From the NCBI RefSeq assembly GCF_003339525.1, contig NZ_CP031124.1, forward strand, positions 310,001 to 374,000: a stretch of 64,000 bases of DNA, given 5' to 3'. How positions within the stretch are numbered: position 1 is the first letter of the stretch; every line of letters begins with the position of its first letter. The DNA comes from Ephemeroptericola cinctiostellae (GTDB taxonomy: Bacteria; Pseudomonadota; Gammaproteobacteria; Burkholderiales; Burkholderiaceae). Positions 18,435 through 27,817 of the stretch are shown piece after piece. The translations under genes were made by a program, and so were the position numbers. The notes beneath the pieces were generated by a model. The model was given only the letters and a program-made list of their open reading frames with translations. It had not been told where the DNA came from and did no database searches.

Positions 18435-19215
18435 GGCGTGGTATGATGCGCAAATGAAAAACAACATTCTAACATGGTCACGCACCCAAACGATACGCGC
18501 CCGCAATCGACTGGCGCGCTGGGTGGGCGGCTGTGTGTACTGCGGTGACTCGGAGACGGCATGTGATTTTTCACCGAGGTTGTGCGCCCCTTGCGCCGAC
18601 AAACTGACGGGACTGAATGTTCACCGCTGCGGACGATGCGCCGTGATGCTGATGACCGATGACGCGCTGTGTTTACCGTGCATGCAGTCACCACCCGCGT
18701 TGCGTCACACTTTTGCTTTCGCGGATTATCACACAGTCATGCAGCATTTGATTTTGAATTACAAATTCCACAACATGTTGCACGCCGCGCCTGTGCTCGC
18801 AGACATGATGCATGCGGCGTTGACTTTGTACGCGCAGCACCTGCGCCCTGATGTGGTTGTCCCCGTGCCTCAATTTGAGGGTTTGACCCACATGCGCGGC
18901 TTTGTGCCTTTGCAACATATTTTGCAACAGGTTGACCTCCAAGGGGTGTGGCTTGACCCACCACAGGTGAAAGCCAATGCGGTGACTCGCCTGCACCATG
19001 CCCATTTACAAGTCTCCAGCGCCCCCAAGCAGCGCCGCAAACAAATTAAAAACGCCTTTGCTGCGGTCTGTGACCTGACGGGGCAAGAGGTGTTGCTGAT
19101 CGATGATGTGTACACCACAGGCGCAACGCTGAACGAGTTGGCGCGTGTTTGTTTGGAAGCGGGCGCGAAAAGCGTCGATGCGCTTGTGTTGGCACGTGGG
19201 CGCAAAGTAAAATAG
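18433..19215 (+). CDS. ComF family phosphoribosyltransferase-like protein
   Basis: ComF proteins support DNA uptake in competent bacteria and have a type I phosphoribosyltransferase fold. Residues about 25-85 carry four cysteine pairs (CVYC, CAPC, CGRC, CLPC), a double zinc-finger module. The PRPP loop VLLIDDVYTTGATLNEL is near residues 218-234. The usual arginine-rich MRGF segment is present as THMRGFVPL. A start at 18433 gives 260 residues, one at 18454 gives 253; a GAGGAGG sits only 2 bases before the first. The start overlaps the divergent BioC-like gene. Confidence 0.9.
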   Translation: MAWYDAQMKNNILTWSRTQTIRARNRLARWVGGCVYCGDSETACDFSPRLCAPCADKLTGLNVHRCGRCAVMLMTDDALCLPCMQSPPALRHTFAFADYHTVMQHLILNYKFHNMLHAAPVLADMMHAALTLYAQHLRPDVVVPVPQFEGLTHMRGFVPLQHILQQVDLQGVWLDPPQVKANAVTRLHHAHLQVSSAPKQRRKQIKNAFAAVCDLTGQEVLLIDDVYTTGATLNELARVCLEAGAKSVDALVLARGRKVK

Positions 19216-19281
19216 CGACCACACCACGGTCAATGGCTCACATGCATCCAGCCACGACCGCACTCACTTGCGAAAGCCACA

Positions 19282-20634
19282 ATGAACGCTGAAGACATCA
19301 CCCAGTTGTACCGCCAAAAAAATTATGCCTTGGCCGAAAAAGAGGCCAAAGCAGCATTGCGACTCGACCCCAACAACGTGCACTTGCTGTACATTTATGC
19401 CTTGATCATGTCTGCGCAAATGCAATTTGCAGCCGCACTGGGTGCATGCAGTCGAATTTTGAAACAAGAGCCAAACCATGCTTACGCTTTATCTGCACTG
19501 GTGACCTGCTGCGTGCAATTGGGCTTGCCCGATTTAGCCGAAACGCACATCCAACAATTTTCACACACGGATTCACCCACCACCCAATCGTGGTTGGCTG
19601 GATTGTATGGCCATTTGGCCATGTACGATCGCGCCATCGACAACCAAAGCAAAGTCTGCGCGGCGCACCCAGATGACCCCTACGGTCGTTACACGCTGGG
19701 CACATTGCAAATGAGTGCGGGTCTGGTCGAGGAAGGCATGCGCAATTATCAACACCACGCCAGTCGCAACATGATGCGCGTTTATCGCACCGACATGTTG
19801 AACAACGGTTGGGACATTGAAAAGTATTGGGAAGGGCAATCCGTCGCAGGCAAAACCATTTTGATCTCGCCCATGGGTGGTTATGGCGATTTCATGCAGT
19901 TCTGCCGTTATGTCAAAGCACTCAAAGACATGGGTGCAGCGCGCATTTTGGGCTTAATGGGCAATCCACGCATTCATGGCTTGCTCCGTTCATGTGCGGA
20001 TTTGGAAGTGATCGAGCACCATGAAGGGCACGAATTTGACTTTTGGACGGATCCATTTGGACTGTGTGCTTACCTTCAGCCCCGATACGGCTTCATGTCG
20101 CAAGACCGTTATTTAACGGCACCGTCATCGGATTGGGCACATCAAACCGTTCAAACCATTCAAGCACGCGCTGCGGGCAAACGTTGCATTGGCATTTCAT
20201 GGTACAGCGACACCGCAGATGCAGGCACACGCAGCGTGCCTTTGGCGACGTTATTGCCTTTATTTGGCCTACCCGACATCCATTGGGTCATCATGCAACG
20301 CGGCTTGGCATTGGACGAATTTCGCGCCTCTGGCTTAGACCAGATGTGCAGCATCGTCAGTGAAGACGCCACCTTTGATGACACCGCAGCCATTGTCCAG
20401 CAGCTCGAAGCCGTGGTCAGCATTGATTCCTATATGACGCACCTCAGCGCAGCCATCGGTAAACCCGTGTATTTCATGGCCAGTCGCGCACTCGATTGGC
20501 GACACATGAACAATGAAACGCAATCGCCGTGGTATCCACGCACCACCATCGTCCGTCAGCCCACGATTGGCGATTGGCGCAGCGTGGTGCAACAACTGTG
20601 CACCTTGCTGACCCCCACCACGCCCAACGCATAA
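19282..20634 (+). CDS. TPR protein with C-terminal glycosyltransferase-like (GT9/OGT-like) domain, copy 1
   Basis: This 450-residue protein has helical tetratricopeptide-like repeats from about 1 to 170 (KNYALAEKEAKAALRLDPNN; YALSALVTCCVQLGLPDLAE). A Rossmann-like domain follows from about 185, beginning GKTILISPMGGYGDFMQFCR, a pattern seen in TPR proteins whose C-terminal domains resemble heptosyltransferases and O-GlcNAc transferases. The end holds SIDSYMTHLSAAIGKPVY and DWRHMNNETQSPWYPRT, typical nucleotide-sugar-site regions in that group. A paralogue lies at 34145-35467. It could glycosylate a protein or envelope glycan; no partner gene is adjacent. It precedes trmL by 20 bp. Confidence 0.8.
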   Translation: MNAEDITQLYRQKNYALAEKEAKAALRLDPNNVHLLYIYALIMSAQMQFAAALGACSRILKQEPNHAYALSALVTCCVQLGLPDLAETHIQQFSHTDSPTTQSWLAGLYGHLAMYDRAIDNQSKVCAAHPDDPYGRYTLGTLQMSAGLVEEGMRNYQHHASRNMMRVYRTDMLNNGWDIEKYWEGQSVAGKTILISPMGGYGDFMQFCRYVKALKDMGAARILGLMGNPRIHGLLRSCADLEVIEHHEGHEFDFWTDPFGLCAYLQPRYGFMSQDRYLTAPSSDWAHQTVQTIQARAAGKRCIGISWYSDTADAGTRSVPLATLLPLFGLPDIHWVIMQRGLALDEFRASGLDQMCSIVSEDATFDDTAAIVQQLEAVVSIDSYMTHLSAAIGKPVYFMASRALDWRHMNNETQSPWYPRTTIVRQPTIGDWRSVVQQLCTLLTPTTPNA

Positions 20635-20654
20635 ACACTTAGAAACGCCACACC

Positions 20655-21125
20655 ATGTTCAATCTCGTCCTCGTTCAACCCGAAATCCCCCCCAATACGG
20701 GCAACATCATCCGTTTATGTGCCAACACAGGCGCACAATTGCACCTCATCAAACCGCTTGGTTTTCCACTGGATGATGCGCGCATGCGCCGCGCAGGGCT
20801 GGATTACCATGAATTTTCCGATCTGAAAGTGTACGAAAACTGGCAAGACTTCATCGACACAGCGCAACCAGAGGCCACACGGATGTTTGCCTTGACCACC
20901 AAAGGCTCTGACGTGCTGTCAAAAACGAGCTTTCAAGCCAATGATTGGTTTGTTTTTGGCTCTGAAACCAGCGGTTTGCCCGACCATGTGCGTGATTTTT
21001 TCCCTTTAGTACAACGCATCCGCTTGCCCATGATGCCAAACAACCGCAGCTTGAATTTGTCCAACACAGCCGCCATCATTGTTTATGAAGCATGGCGGCA
21101 ATGTGGTTTCGCGGGTGGGCAATAA
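20655..21125 (+). CDS. trmL: tRNA (cytidine(34)-2'-O)-methyltransferase
   Basis: A SPOUT-class methyltransferase that 2'-O-methylates the wobble base of tRNA-Leu isoacceptors. The 156 residues match the minimal TrmL (YibK) length with no extra RNA-binding domain. Diagnostic segments are LVQPEIPPNTGNIIRLCANTG at 5-25, RAGLDYHEF near 46-54, FGSETSGLP near 100-108 and the knot region IRLPMMPNNRSLNLSNTAAI near 122-141. It is followed 3 bp later by the DUF3025 gene, so the two are probably translated from one message. Confidence 0.95.
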   Translation: MFNLVLVQPEIPPNTGNIIRLCANTGAQLHLIKPLGFPLDDARMRRAGLDYHEFSDLKVYENWQDFIDTAQPEATRMFALTTKGSDVLSKTSFQANDWFVFGSETSGLPDHVRDFFPLVQRIRLPMMPNNRSLNLSNTAAIIVYEAWRQCGFAGGQ

Positions 21126-21128
21126 GCC

Positions 21129-21974
21129 GTGAGTGGGCTTTCAGGATCGGATCAGCATCAAATCGATTGGCATGCACCGTGGTTGGCGCACATCTCCCCG
21201 TGCGCAGAACTGGCGAGCAGTGCTGATTTAATCGCCACACTCAACCAGCGCATTGCAGGCAAAGCCTATCTGACAGGTGCGGGCCAGCCTTTGCACTTCA
21301 TTCCACAAAATGACTTGCCCGAGGGCGAGGCGTATGAAGCGCACATTGCCGCCACAGGTGGCGTGCCGACCCGTTTGAATTTGCACGACCTCTTCAATGC
21401 ATGTGTTTGGCTGACGTTCCCAAAAACCAAAGCAGTGCTCAATCAACGCCAAGCCGAACAACTCGCAGCCCTTGGTGTGCAACACACCCGTGGCGTGGCA
21501 CGCGATGCGCTGACACTGTTCGACGAAAATGCAGCCGTTTTGGTGGTGAGCGGCCCCAGCATTGGCCATGCGCTGCGTGCTTTTGATTGGCACAATGCGT
21601 TGATCGCCCCACGTGCCGATTGGGACACACCCTTCAAGCCCCGCGCCCATGCCAAAGCCGCGTTGTACGCGTTCGGTCACGCACTCATGGAAAAACTCAC
21701 CGCCCCACGCAAGGCGATTTGCGCCCACACATGGGTGGTGAAGGTCGATACAGACTGGTTTTCATTGCCACAAGCCGCACGTTTGCTTACGCTTGATGTG
21801 ATGTTGGCACAGCACATTCGCACATGGGACATCAACCCGCGTGACTTTTGCCCGCTCCCCATGCTCGGCGTACCGCATTTTTGGGCGGACAATGCGGACG
21901 AAACGTTTTACAATGACGAACGCGTGTTTCGCAGTGGGCGAATGCGTTTACAGACATCCGTACAGGCTGAGTGA
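21129..21974 (+). CDS. DUF3025 domain-containing protein
   Basis: A conserved betaproteobacterial protein of unknown function, 281 residues, with a GTG start 3 bp after trmL. Family hallmarks include NLHDLFNACVWLTFPKTKAVLN near residues 84-105 and LFDENAAVLVVS near 135-146. It looks soluble, with no signal or membrane segment. Association with trmL and argJ on one strand suggests only genomic neighbourhood, not function. Confidence 0.85.
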   Translation: MSGLSGSDQHQIDWHAPWLAHISPCAELASSADLIATLNQRIAGKAYLTGAGQPLHFIPQNDLPEGEAYEAHIAATGGVPTRLNLHDLFNACVWLTFPKTKAVLNQRQAEQLAALGVQHTRGVARDALTLFDENAAVLVVSGPSIGHALRAFDWHNALIAPRADWDTPFKPRAHAKAALYAFGHALMEKLTAPRKAICAHTWVVKVDTDWFSLPQAARLLTLDVMLAQHIRTWDINPRDFCPLPMLGVPHFWADNADETFYNDERVFRSGRMRLQTSVQAE

Positions 21975-22026
21975 GTCCTCTCAACCTGTGCATACAACCC
22001 GCCACCTCATACCTTAAAGGCACATC

Positions 22027-23250
22027 ATGGCAGTCAATTTCCCCAGCATCCATGCTGAACAACTTCACCCCGTCGCAGGCGTTGAACTTGGTTTCGCCCA
22101 AGCAGGCATTCGCAAAGCCGACAAAAAAGACGTGCTGGTGATTCGCCTCGCTGAAGGCACGTCCGTTTCAGGCGTGTTCACCACCAATGCCTTCTGCGCC
22201 GCGCCCGTGCGCGTGTGCAAAGCACATTTGTCACAACGCGACAGCATCCGCGCCTTGGTGGTCAACACAGGCTGCGCCAATGCAGGCACAGGTGCACTGG
22301 GTTTGGCCAACGCCGAAAAAACATGTGCTGAACTGGCACAATTGCTGGGCATCAAAGACGAACAAGTGCTGCCATTTTCCACGGGCGTGATCCTTGAACA
22401 CCTGCCCATGGATCGCTTGCTCGCGGGTCTGCCTGCGGCCATCACCAATTTAAAAGAAGACAATTGGTACAACGCGGCACAAGCCATCATGACCACCGAC
22501 ACCTTGCCCAAAGCCGTGTCCAAACAAATCACATTGCAAGGCAAAACCATCACGCTCACGGGCATTTCCAAAGGTGCGGGCATGATTAAGCCGAACATGG
22601 CCACCATGCTCGGCTACCTTGCCACTGATGCGGGCATCGCACAAACCGATTTAGACGCCCTCACCAAAACCATCGCCAACGGCTCATTCAACAGCATCAC
22701 CATCGACGGCGACACCTCAACCAACGACTCATTCATCGTCATGGCCACGGGTCAAAGCGGGGTCACGCTTGAACAAGGCACAGCCGATTTTGAAGCGTTC
22801 GCCACCGTCCTGCAAGCCACCGCCACCGAACTCGCTCAACTCATCGTGCGCGACGGCGAGGGCGCAACCAAATTCATGAGCATCGTCGTTGAACACGCTG
22901 AAAACTACGCCGAAGCCAAACGCATCGCCTACAGCGTTGCGCATTCACCCTTGGTCAAAACCGCCTTCTACGCCTGCGACCCCAACCTCGGCCGCATCCT
23001 CGCGGCCATCGGCTATGCGGGTGTGAAAGACTTGGATGTCGATGCCATTGATGTGTACTTGGATGACGTCCACGTCGCCACCCAAGGCGGTCGCCACCCC
23101 GACTACACCGAAGCCCAAGGTCAAGCCGTCATGAACCAAGCCGAAATCACCGTGCGGATTGTTTTGAATCGCGGCGAGGTCAACGCCACCGTGTGGACCT
23201 GTGATTTTTCGCACGAGTATGTGACGATTAATGCGGATTATCGAAGCTAA
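22027..23250 (+). CDS. argJ: Bifunctional glutamate N-acetyltransferase / ornithine acetyltransferase
   Basis: Recycles the acetyl group in arginine synthesis by moving it from N-acetylornithine to glutamate; bifunctional forms also use acetyl-CoA. This is an Ntn-type self-processing enzyme. The 407-residue precursor should cleave before Thr193 in the ATML motif ([16 protein letters not shown]), making alpha and beta chains. [12 protein letters not shown] (about 78-89), [12 protein letters not shown] and a C-terminal [12 protein letters not shown] are typical. Its position before the DUF815 and mutT genes is conserved in betaproteobacteria. Confidence 0.97.
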   Translation: MAVNFPSIHAEQLHPVAGVELGFAQAGIRKADKKDVLVIRLAEGTSVSGVFTTNAFCAAPVRVCKAHLSQRDSIRALVVNTGCANAGTGALGLANAEKTCAELAQLLGIKDEQVLPFSTGVILEHLPMDRLLAGLPAAITNLKEDNWYNAAQAIMTTDTLPKAVSKQITLQGKTITLTGISKGAGMIKPNMATMLGYLATDAGIAQTDLDALTKTIANGSFNSITIDGDTSTNDSFIVMATGQSGVTLEQGTADFEAFATVLQATATELAQLIVRDGEGATKFMSIVVEHAENYAEAKRIAYSVAHSPLVKTAFYACDPNLGRILAAIGYAGVKDLDVDAIDVYLDDVHVATQGGRHPDYTEAQGQAVMNQAEITVRIVLNRGEVNATVWTCDFSHEYVTINADYRS

Positions 23251-23257
23251 TCAACAT

Positions 23258-23300
23258 GAGAAAAAACGGGAAAAGCAACGATTGGCTTTTCCCGTTTCTC
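23258..23300 (+). terminator. hairpin after argJ
   Basis: A 13-bp perfect inner stem (AAACGGGAAAAGC / GCTTTTCCCGTTT) with an 8-base loop lies just after the argJ stop. No long T tract follows, so termination may be partial. Confidence 0.5.
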
Positions 23301-23377
23301 ATTTAACCATTTCGCCACAACGTTTAGCTTGAGGCAAGCACACAAGAATGCATTCTTTTTTAATCGAGCCTGATCGC

Positions 23378-24271
23378 ATGAACACCACATTATTAGACCA
23401 AACCCTCCAAAAGCTCAGTAATGCGCTTGATCGCGCCCAGCTTTTACTGCCTTCAACAGCTCAAGACGTCGATTGGTCATGCCACGCTTACCTCTGGCAA
23501 GTGCGTCATGGGCGCGGTTACCTTGAAGGCTTGCAAGAGCCGCGTTTGCAAAATTTGGATGAACTTAAATCCATTGACCGCCAAAAAAATGCGGTGTTAC
23601 AAAACACTTTGCAATTCATTCATCGCCTGCCTGCTAATCATGTGCTGCTCACGGGCGCGCGGGGCACGGGCAAGTCGTCGCTGGTGCGGGCGTGCTTGGC
23701 GGCCTATGCGCCACAAGGACTGCGGGTGATTGAAGTCGAGAAAGACCATTTGCACGACCTGCCATTGATTGTCGATTTGATTCGTCACCGCCCTGAGCGG
23801 TTCATCGTCTTTTGCGATGACCTGTCGTTCGAGACGCAAGACACGGGTTACAAGTCCTTAAAAACGGTGCTTGATGGTTCGTTCAATGGTTACGCAGACA
23901 ATGTCTTGGTGTACGCGACATCGAACCGCCGCCATTTGCTGCCTGAGTACGATACGGACAATTTGGGCTATACGCACACAACGGACAATGAGCTGCATCC
24001 CTCCGAAACCGTGGAGGAGAAAATCGCGCTATCAGAGCGGTTTGGCCTGTGGTTGAGTTTCTACCCGTTCAAACAAGACGATTATTTGGACATCGTCGCC
24101 GATGCGCTCCAGCGTTTGGGTTGGGCGGCAAGTAATAATGAGGAGGCTTTGGCGATGCGCACAGAAGCCTTGCAATTCACGCTTGAACGCGGCTCCCGCA
24201 GCGCGCGGGTGGCGCAACATTTTGCCCGTCAATGGGCGGGTCAACATTTATTCAAACAGGTTCAAGCATGA
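23378..24271 (+). CDS. DUF815 family AAA-type ATP-binding protein
   Basis: A P-loop ATPase of the DUF815 family, conserved beside argJ and mutT in betaproteobacteria, function unknown. With the ATG at 23378 there are 297 residues; an in-frame ATG at 23348 is less likely for lack of a ribosome site. Walker A GARGTGKS is at 93-100, Walker B FIVFCDDLSFE near 148-158, and a sensor-like YATSNRRHLLPE near 188. The arginine-rich C terminus (ERGSRSARVAQHFARQW) is typical. It overlaps mutT by 4 bp, so translation is coupled. Confidence 0.88.
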   Translation: MNTTLLDQTLQKLSNALDRAQLLLPSTAQDVDWSCHAYLWQVRHGRGYLEGLQEPRLQNLDELKSIDRQKNAVLQNTLQFIHRLPANHVLLTGARGTGKSSLVRACLAAYAPQGLRVIEVEKDHLHDLPLIVDLIRHRPERFIVFCDDLSFETQDTGYKSLKTVLDGSFNGYADNVLVYATSNRRHLLPEYDTDNLGYTHTTDNELHPSETVEEKIALSERFGLWLSFYPFKQDDYLDIVADALQRLGWAASNNEEALAMRTEALQFTLERGSRSARVAQHFARQWAGQHLFKQVQA

Positions 24272-24705
24272 CGACAAGCACAACAACCCAAGTCAAACGC
24301 ATCGATGTGGCGGTCGGCGTGCTGCGCAATGCACAAGGGGAATATTTGTTTGCGCAACGCCCTGAGGGCAAACCGATGGCGGGCTACTGGGAGTTCCCTG
24401 GTGGCAAAGTGGAGGCGGGCGAGTCCATTCATGATGCGTTGGCACGCGAGTTGCACGAGGAATTGGGCATTGACATTGGTGGCTCAACGCATTGGCTGGA
24501 AGTTGAACATGTCTATCCACACGCCCATGTGCTGCTGCATTTTCGCATCATCACCGATTGGCAAGGCGAACCGCATGGCCGTGAAAATCAAGATTTACAT
24601 TGGCAAAGGTTGTTGATCAGTGCCGATGGCTCCGTCGACACCCCATCAACCGAACCGATTTTGCCCGCCACGGTGCCACTGCTCCCGCGTTTAGCGCAAC
24701 TCTAA
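24268..24705 (+). CDS. mutT: MutT-type Nudix hydrolase (8-oxo-dGTP diphosphatase)
   Basis: Removes oxidised nucleotides such as 8-oxo-dGTP from the precursor pool. The ATG at 24268 overlaps the DUF815 stop (ATGA), giving 145 residues. The Nudix box is complete: GGKVEAGESIHDALARELHE followed by ELGID, covering about residues 46-70. WEFPGG immediately before it and the N-terminal VAVGVLRNAQGEYLFAQRP fit MutT rather than other Nudix classes. The C-terminal domain found in some longer betaproteobacterial MutT fusions (thiamine phosphate synthase-like) is absent. Confidence 0.92.
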   Translation: MTTSTTTQVKRIDVAVGVLRNAQGEYLFAQRPEGKPMAGYWEFPGGKVEAGESIHDALARELHEELGIDIGGSTHWLEVEHVYPHAHVLLHFRIITDWQGEPHGRENQDLHWQRLLISADGSVDTPSTEPILPATVPLLPRLAQL

Positions 24706-24810
24706 ATCCATTGTGTTACGTAGTTTGCACAGCAGCATTCAAAGTTTTTTAAAGCCCTTTTTCTGACGCCATTTTTCTGATACTGTTGATATTGAAACCC
24801 TAAAATATTC

Positions 24811-24873
24811 CGTCATGGTGAGCTTGACACGGCACTCCCCAACAGGAGATTGCGAGTCAAGCACGCAATGACG
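24811..24873. repeat. imperfect palindromic (REP/MITE-like) element
   Basis: Two 18-base arms (CGTCATGGTGAGCTTGAC at 24811-24828 and GTCAAGCACGCAATGACG at 24856-24873) are complementary at 15 of 18 positions, and an inner CTCC/GGAG pair extends the fold. The style (GTCAAGC...GCAATGACG with GGAGATTGCG) resembles dispersed palindromic repeats known from several proteobacteria. It lies in the 288-bp gap between mutT and ggt. I saw no second copy in the window. Confidence 0.55.
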
Positions 24874-24993
24874 CATCAGGTATTTTAAGGTTTTGACTAT
24901 AACGGTGGTGGTGCATGTTTCAAGCCTCATCCACTCACAATAATAATTCAGCAGCACCGACACGTGCTGAAATTCACCAATGGAGTCAGACAA

Positions 24994-26754
24994 ATGGCAC
25001 ACGCCCAATTAAAAACATCCCCACTCATTGCATTGCTTGCCCTCACTGGACTTGGTTTCACACTCCCATCGCTGGCTTATGATGCCAACCCTGAGGCCGC
25101 TAGTGGCTTCACACATGGCAAAACAGCGGTCGCCGCTAAAAAATTCATGGCCGCCACCGCCAACCCGTTGGCGACCAATGCCGCCTATGACATGCTCGCC
25201 AAAGGCGGCTCAGCAGTGGATGCTGCCGTCGCCGCGCAAATGGTGCTTGGCTTAACTGAGCCTCAATCTTCGGGCATCGGCGGTGGTGCGTTTTTACTGA
25301 CGTTTGATGGTAAAAAAGTGGTCAATTACGATGGCCGCGAAACCTCGCCCAAAGCCGCCACTGAAAAATTATTTCAAACCGATGCAGGTGCAGACATGGC
25401 ATTTTATGACGCGGTGGTGGGTGGCCGCTCGGTCGGCGTCCCTGGTGCAGTGGCGATGCTGGAACTCGCTCACAAACGTGAGGGCAAATTGCCTTGGGCG
25501 ACCTTATTTCAACCAGCCATTAAACTGGCGACCGACGGTTTTGCAATTTCACCACGCTTGAACACTTTGCTTGCCAGCGAAAAATATTTGAACAAAGACG
25601 ATGCCGCAAAAGCCTATTTTTACCAAGAAGACGGCATCACGCCCAAAGCCACAGGCCGCATTTTAAAAAATCCAGAGTATGCCGCAGTCCTGAAAACCAT
25701 TGCCAGTAAAGGCGCAAAAGGCCTGCTCACGGGCGAAATCGCTCAAGCCATTGTCGACAAGGTCAATCATCACCCGACCAATCCAGGTAAACTGAGCATG
25801 GCCGATATGGCCGCCTACACGCCTAAAATCCGATCAGCCACATGTGGCCACTACCGCGATTACACCGTCTGCGGCCCAGCTGCGCCCAGCTCAGGTGGTG
25901 TTGCGGTTTTACAAATGTTAGGCGCATTGGAGCGTTTCAATCTGTCTGCGATCAAACCCGACTCAGCCCAAGCGGTTCATTATTTTGCTGAAGCAGGGCG
26001 TTTGGCTTTCGCGGACCGTGGTAAATACTTGGCCGATCCTGATTTCGTCAAAGTACCGACGGCTGGGTTGATTGATCCCAAATACATCGCACAACGCTCG
26101 GCTCTGATCAGCGATGACAAGTCGCTCGGCACCGCCCCCGCAGGCGAGCCGCACGGTGCGAAGATCGCACAGATCGACCTTGGCTCTCCAGAATTGCCCT
26201 CCACATCGCACATCTCGATTGTCGATGCCAAAGGCCATGCGGTCTCAATGACCACCTCAATCGAGGATCAATTCGGTGCGCGCCAATTCGTTAAAGGCTT
26301 TTTGCTGAACAATCAATTGACCGACTTCTCTTTCTCAGATAAAGATAAAAATGGCCTGATCGCCAACCGCGTCGAAGCAGGCAAACGACCACGTTCATCC
26401 ATGTCGCCCGTCTTGGTCTTTGATCAATCAGGCAAAAACCTTAAAATGGTGGTGGGCTCACCAGGCGGCTCACGCATCATCGGCTATGTCGCACAAACGC
26501 TGCTCAACCTGATCGACTGGAAAATGGACCCACAAGCCGCCGTCAATGCACCACATTATGGCAGCCGCAATGGCCCAAAAACAGAAGTTGAAAAAGGCAC
26601 CGCCTTGGCCGCTTTGATTCCAGAGCTCAAAGCCAAAGGCGAAGAGGCCGTTGAAGGTGAAATGACCAGCGGCTTATCCGCCATTGTCAAAACCAAAAAA
26701 GGTTACTTGGGTGGTGCGGATGCGCGGCGCGAGGGGACGGTGAAAGGCGATTAA
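24994..26754 (+). CDS. ggt: Gamma-glutamyltransferase (glutathione hydrolase)
   Basis: Cleaves gamma-glutamyl bonds of glutathione in the periplasm. The ATG at 24994 gives 586 residues with a signal peptide ending around residue 28 (LPSLAYDANPE). It is an Ntn-type autoprocessing precursor: the nucleophile of the small subunit is Thr404 in PSTSHISIVD. Substrate-site segments NYDGRETSPKAA (near 105-116), KRPRSSMSPVL and GSPGGSRIIGYV are present, as in the E. coli enzyme. All key residues look intact. It is a single gene followed by two hairpins. Confidence 0.95.
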   Translation: MAHAQLKTSPLIALLALTGLGFTLPSLAYDANPEAASGFTHGKTAVAAKKFMAATANPLATNAAYDMLAKGGSAVDAAVAAQMVLGLTEPQSSGIGGGAFLLTFDGKKVVNYDGRETSPKAATEKLFQTDAGADMAFYDAVVGGRSVGVPGAVAMLELAHKREGKLPWATLFQPAIKLATDGFAISPRLNTLLASEKYLNKDDAAKAYFYQEDGITPKATGRILKNPEYAAVLKTIASKGAKGLLTGEIAQAIVDKVNHHPTNPGKLSMADMAAYTPKIRSATCGHYRDYTVCGPAAPSSGGVAVLQMLGALERFNLSAIKPDSAQAVHYFAEAGRLAFADRGKYLADPDFVKVPTAGLIDPKYIAQRSALISDDKSLGTAPAGEPHGAKIAQIDLGSPELPSTSHISIVDAKGHAVSMTTSIEDQFGARQFVKGFLLNNQLTDFSFSDKDKNGLIANRVEAGKRPRSSMSPVLVFDQSGKNLKMVVGSPGGSRIIGYVAQTLLNLIDWKMDPQAAVNAPHYGSRNGPKTEVEKGTALAALIPELKAKGEEAVEGEMTSGLSAIVKTKKGYLGGADARREGTVKGD

Positions 26755-26782
26755 AAAGCAAGCAGGAGCAAGAAAGGTGCAT

Positions 26783-26817
26783 GGCGCATGATCAGCACAT
26801 CATGTCGATCATGCGCC
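26783..26817. repeat. 11-bp perfect inverted repeat after ggt
   Basis: GGCGCATGATC (26783-26793) and GATCATGCGCC (26807-26817) flank a 13-base loop. There is no T run, so it is not a terminator by itself; it abuts the intrinsic terminator at 26821 and could stabilise the 3' end of the ggt message. Confidence 0.6.
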
Positions 26818-26820
26818 TAA

Positions 26821-26856
26821 AAAAACAGCAACCGATGACCGACGGTTGCTGTTTTT
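26821..26856. terminator. bidirectional intrinsic terminator after ggt
   Basis: A perfect 14-bp stem (AAAAACAGCAACCG / CGGTTGCTGTTTTT) has an 8-base loop. It lies between the convergent ggt and glutathione transferase genes. Confidence 0.88.
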
Positions 26857-27004
26857 GACTGATGTGACGCATTGTTTTCTACAAAATACAATCAAACCTT
26901 CAACGACCCGATGCGCCATTGCAGCCTTGACTCGCAATCCCTGCCCTGAAGATGCCTTTTCAAGCACGACACGAGCAAATATGCATGGTGTTTCCACCAT
27001 CAAT

Positions 27005-27640
27005 CTACACGACAGGCACAGCCATCCCACGCTGAACGGCTGGGCGTGCGCCCACATCGTTCAGCCAACGAAGCACGGCGGGCTTTTCAGCCAAAACAGC
27101 CCCCAATGAAGCCCCTAAAAAAGCCCCTTCGCGTGCATTCACCACCCACGGATAAGCGGCCATGTCAGCGATGCTGTAAACCTCGCCTGCAAGGTATGCA
27201 TTGTCCGTCAAACGCCGATCCATGACCGCCAACAAACGCTCCGCTTCGCTGGTGTAACGGGCGATGGCTTGTGGCATTTTTTCTTTGGCATACACCGTAA
27301 AATAACCGAGTTGGCCAAACATGGGACCGACACCGCCAATTTGCCAGTGCAACCATTCCAGCGTTTTATAACGCGCCTCACCTGAGGTGGGTAAAAATTG
27401 ACCATATTTTTCTGCCAAATAAGTCAAAATGGCACCGCTCTCAAAGACCGCCAAACCATTTGCCTCCTCATCCACAATGGCTGGAATTTTATTGTTTGGC
27501 GATACTTTTAAAAAATCAGGTTCAAATTGTTCACCATTGCTGATGTTTACCACGTTGACCTGATAAGGGATGCCAAGCTCCTCCAACATAATCGAAATTT
27601 TACGGCCATTGGGTGTGGTGTAAGTGTAGAACTGAATCAT
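27005..27640 (-). CDS. Glutathione S-transferase family protein (YfcG/Ure2p-like)
   Basis: A 211-residue cytosolic protein with an N-terminal thioredoxin-fold domain (FYTYTTPNGRKISIMLEELG, about 4-23) and a C-terminal helical domain (YLAEKYGQFLP; YSIADMAAYPWV). The TTPNGRK segment is characteristic of the YfcG/YghU group, which have glutathione disulfide-bond reductase activity rather than classic conjugation. The start at 27640 has AAGGAG upstream; the open frame continues further but without support. Confidence 0.9.
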   Translation of the reverse strand: MIQFYTYTTPNGRKISIMLEELGIPYQVNVVNISNGEQFEPDFLKVSPNNKIPAIVDEEANGLAVFESGAILTYLAEKYGQFLPTSGEARYKTLEWLHWQIGGVGPMFGQLGYFTVYAKEKMPQAIARYTSEAERLLAVMDRRLTDNAYLAGEVYSIADMAAYPWVVNAREGAFLGASLGAVLAEKPAVLRWLNDVGARPAVQRGMAVPVV

Positions 27641-27817
27641 GATGCTCCTTTGTGGTTGGATGTTGATCTCCAGCGATGCGCGTGTCATCACATTGTAGCG
27701 AAAATTTTACATGCATGACAATGTGACCGCCCTTCATGCAAACCGCCAAGCACACCAGATCCAATCAAAGAACATCCCATCGAACAAAACCGCTTTGAGC
27801 GGCTCCATCTGACCACT

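Noticed and set aside
22065-22607. 180-codon frame opposite argJ
   Set aside because: Shadow of a conserved, intact argJ; no independent signals.
24739-25008. 89-codon minus-strand frame between mutT and ggt
   Set aside because: Runs through the palindromic repeat and into the ggt start; no coding character.
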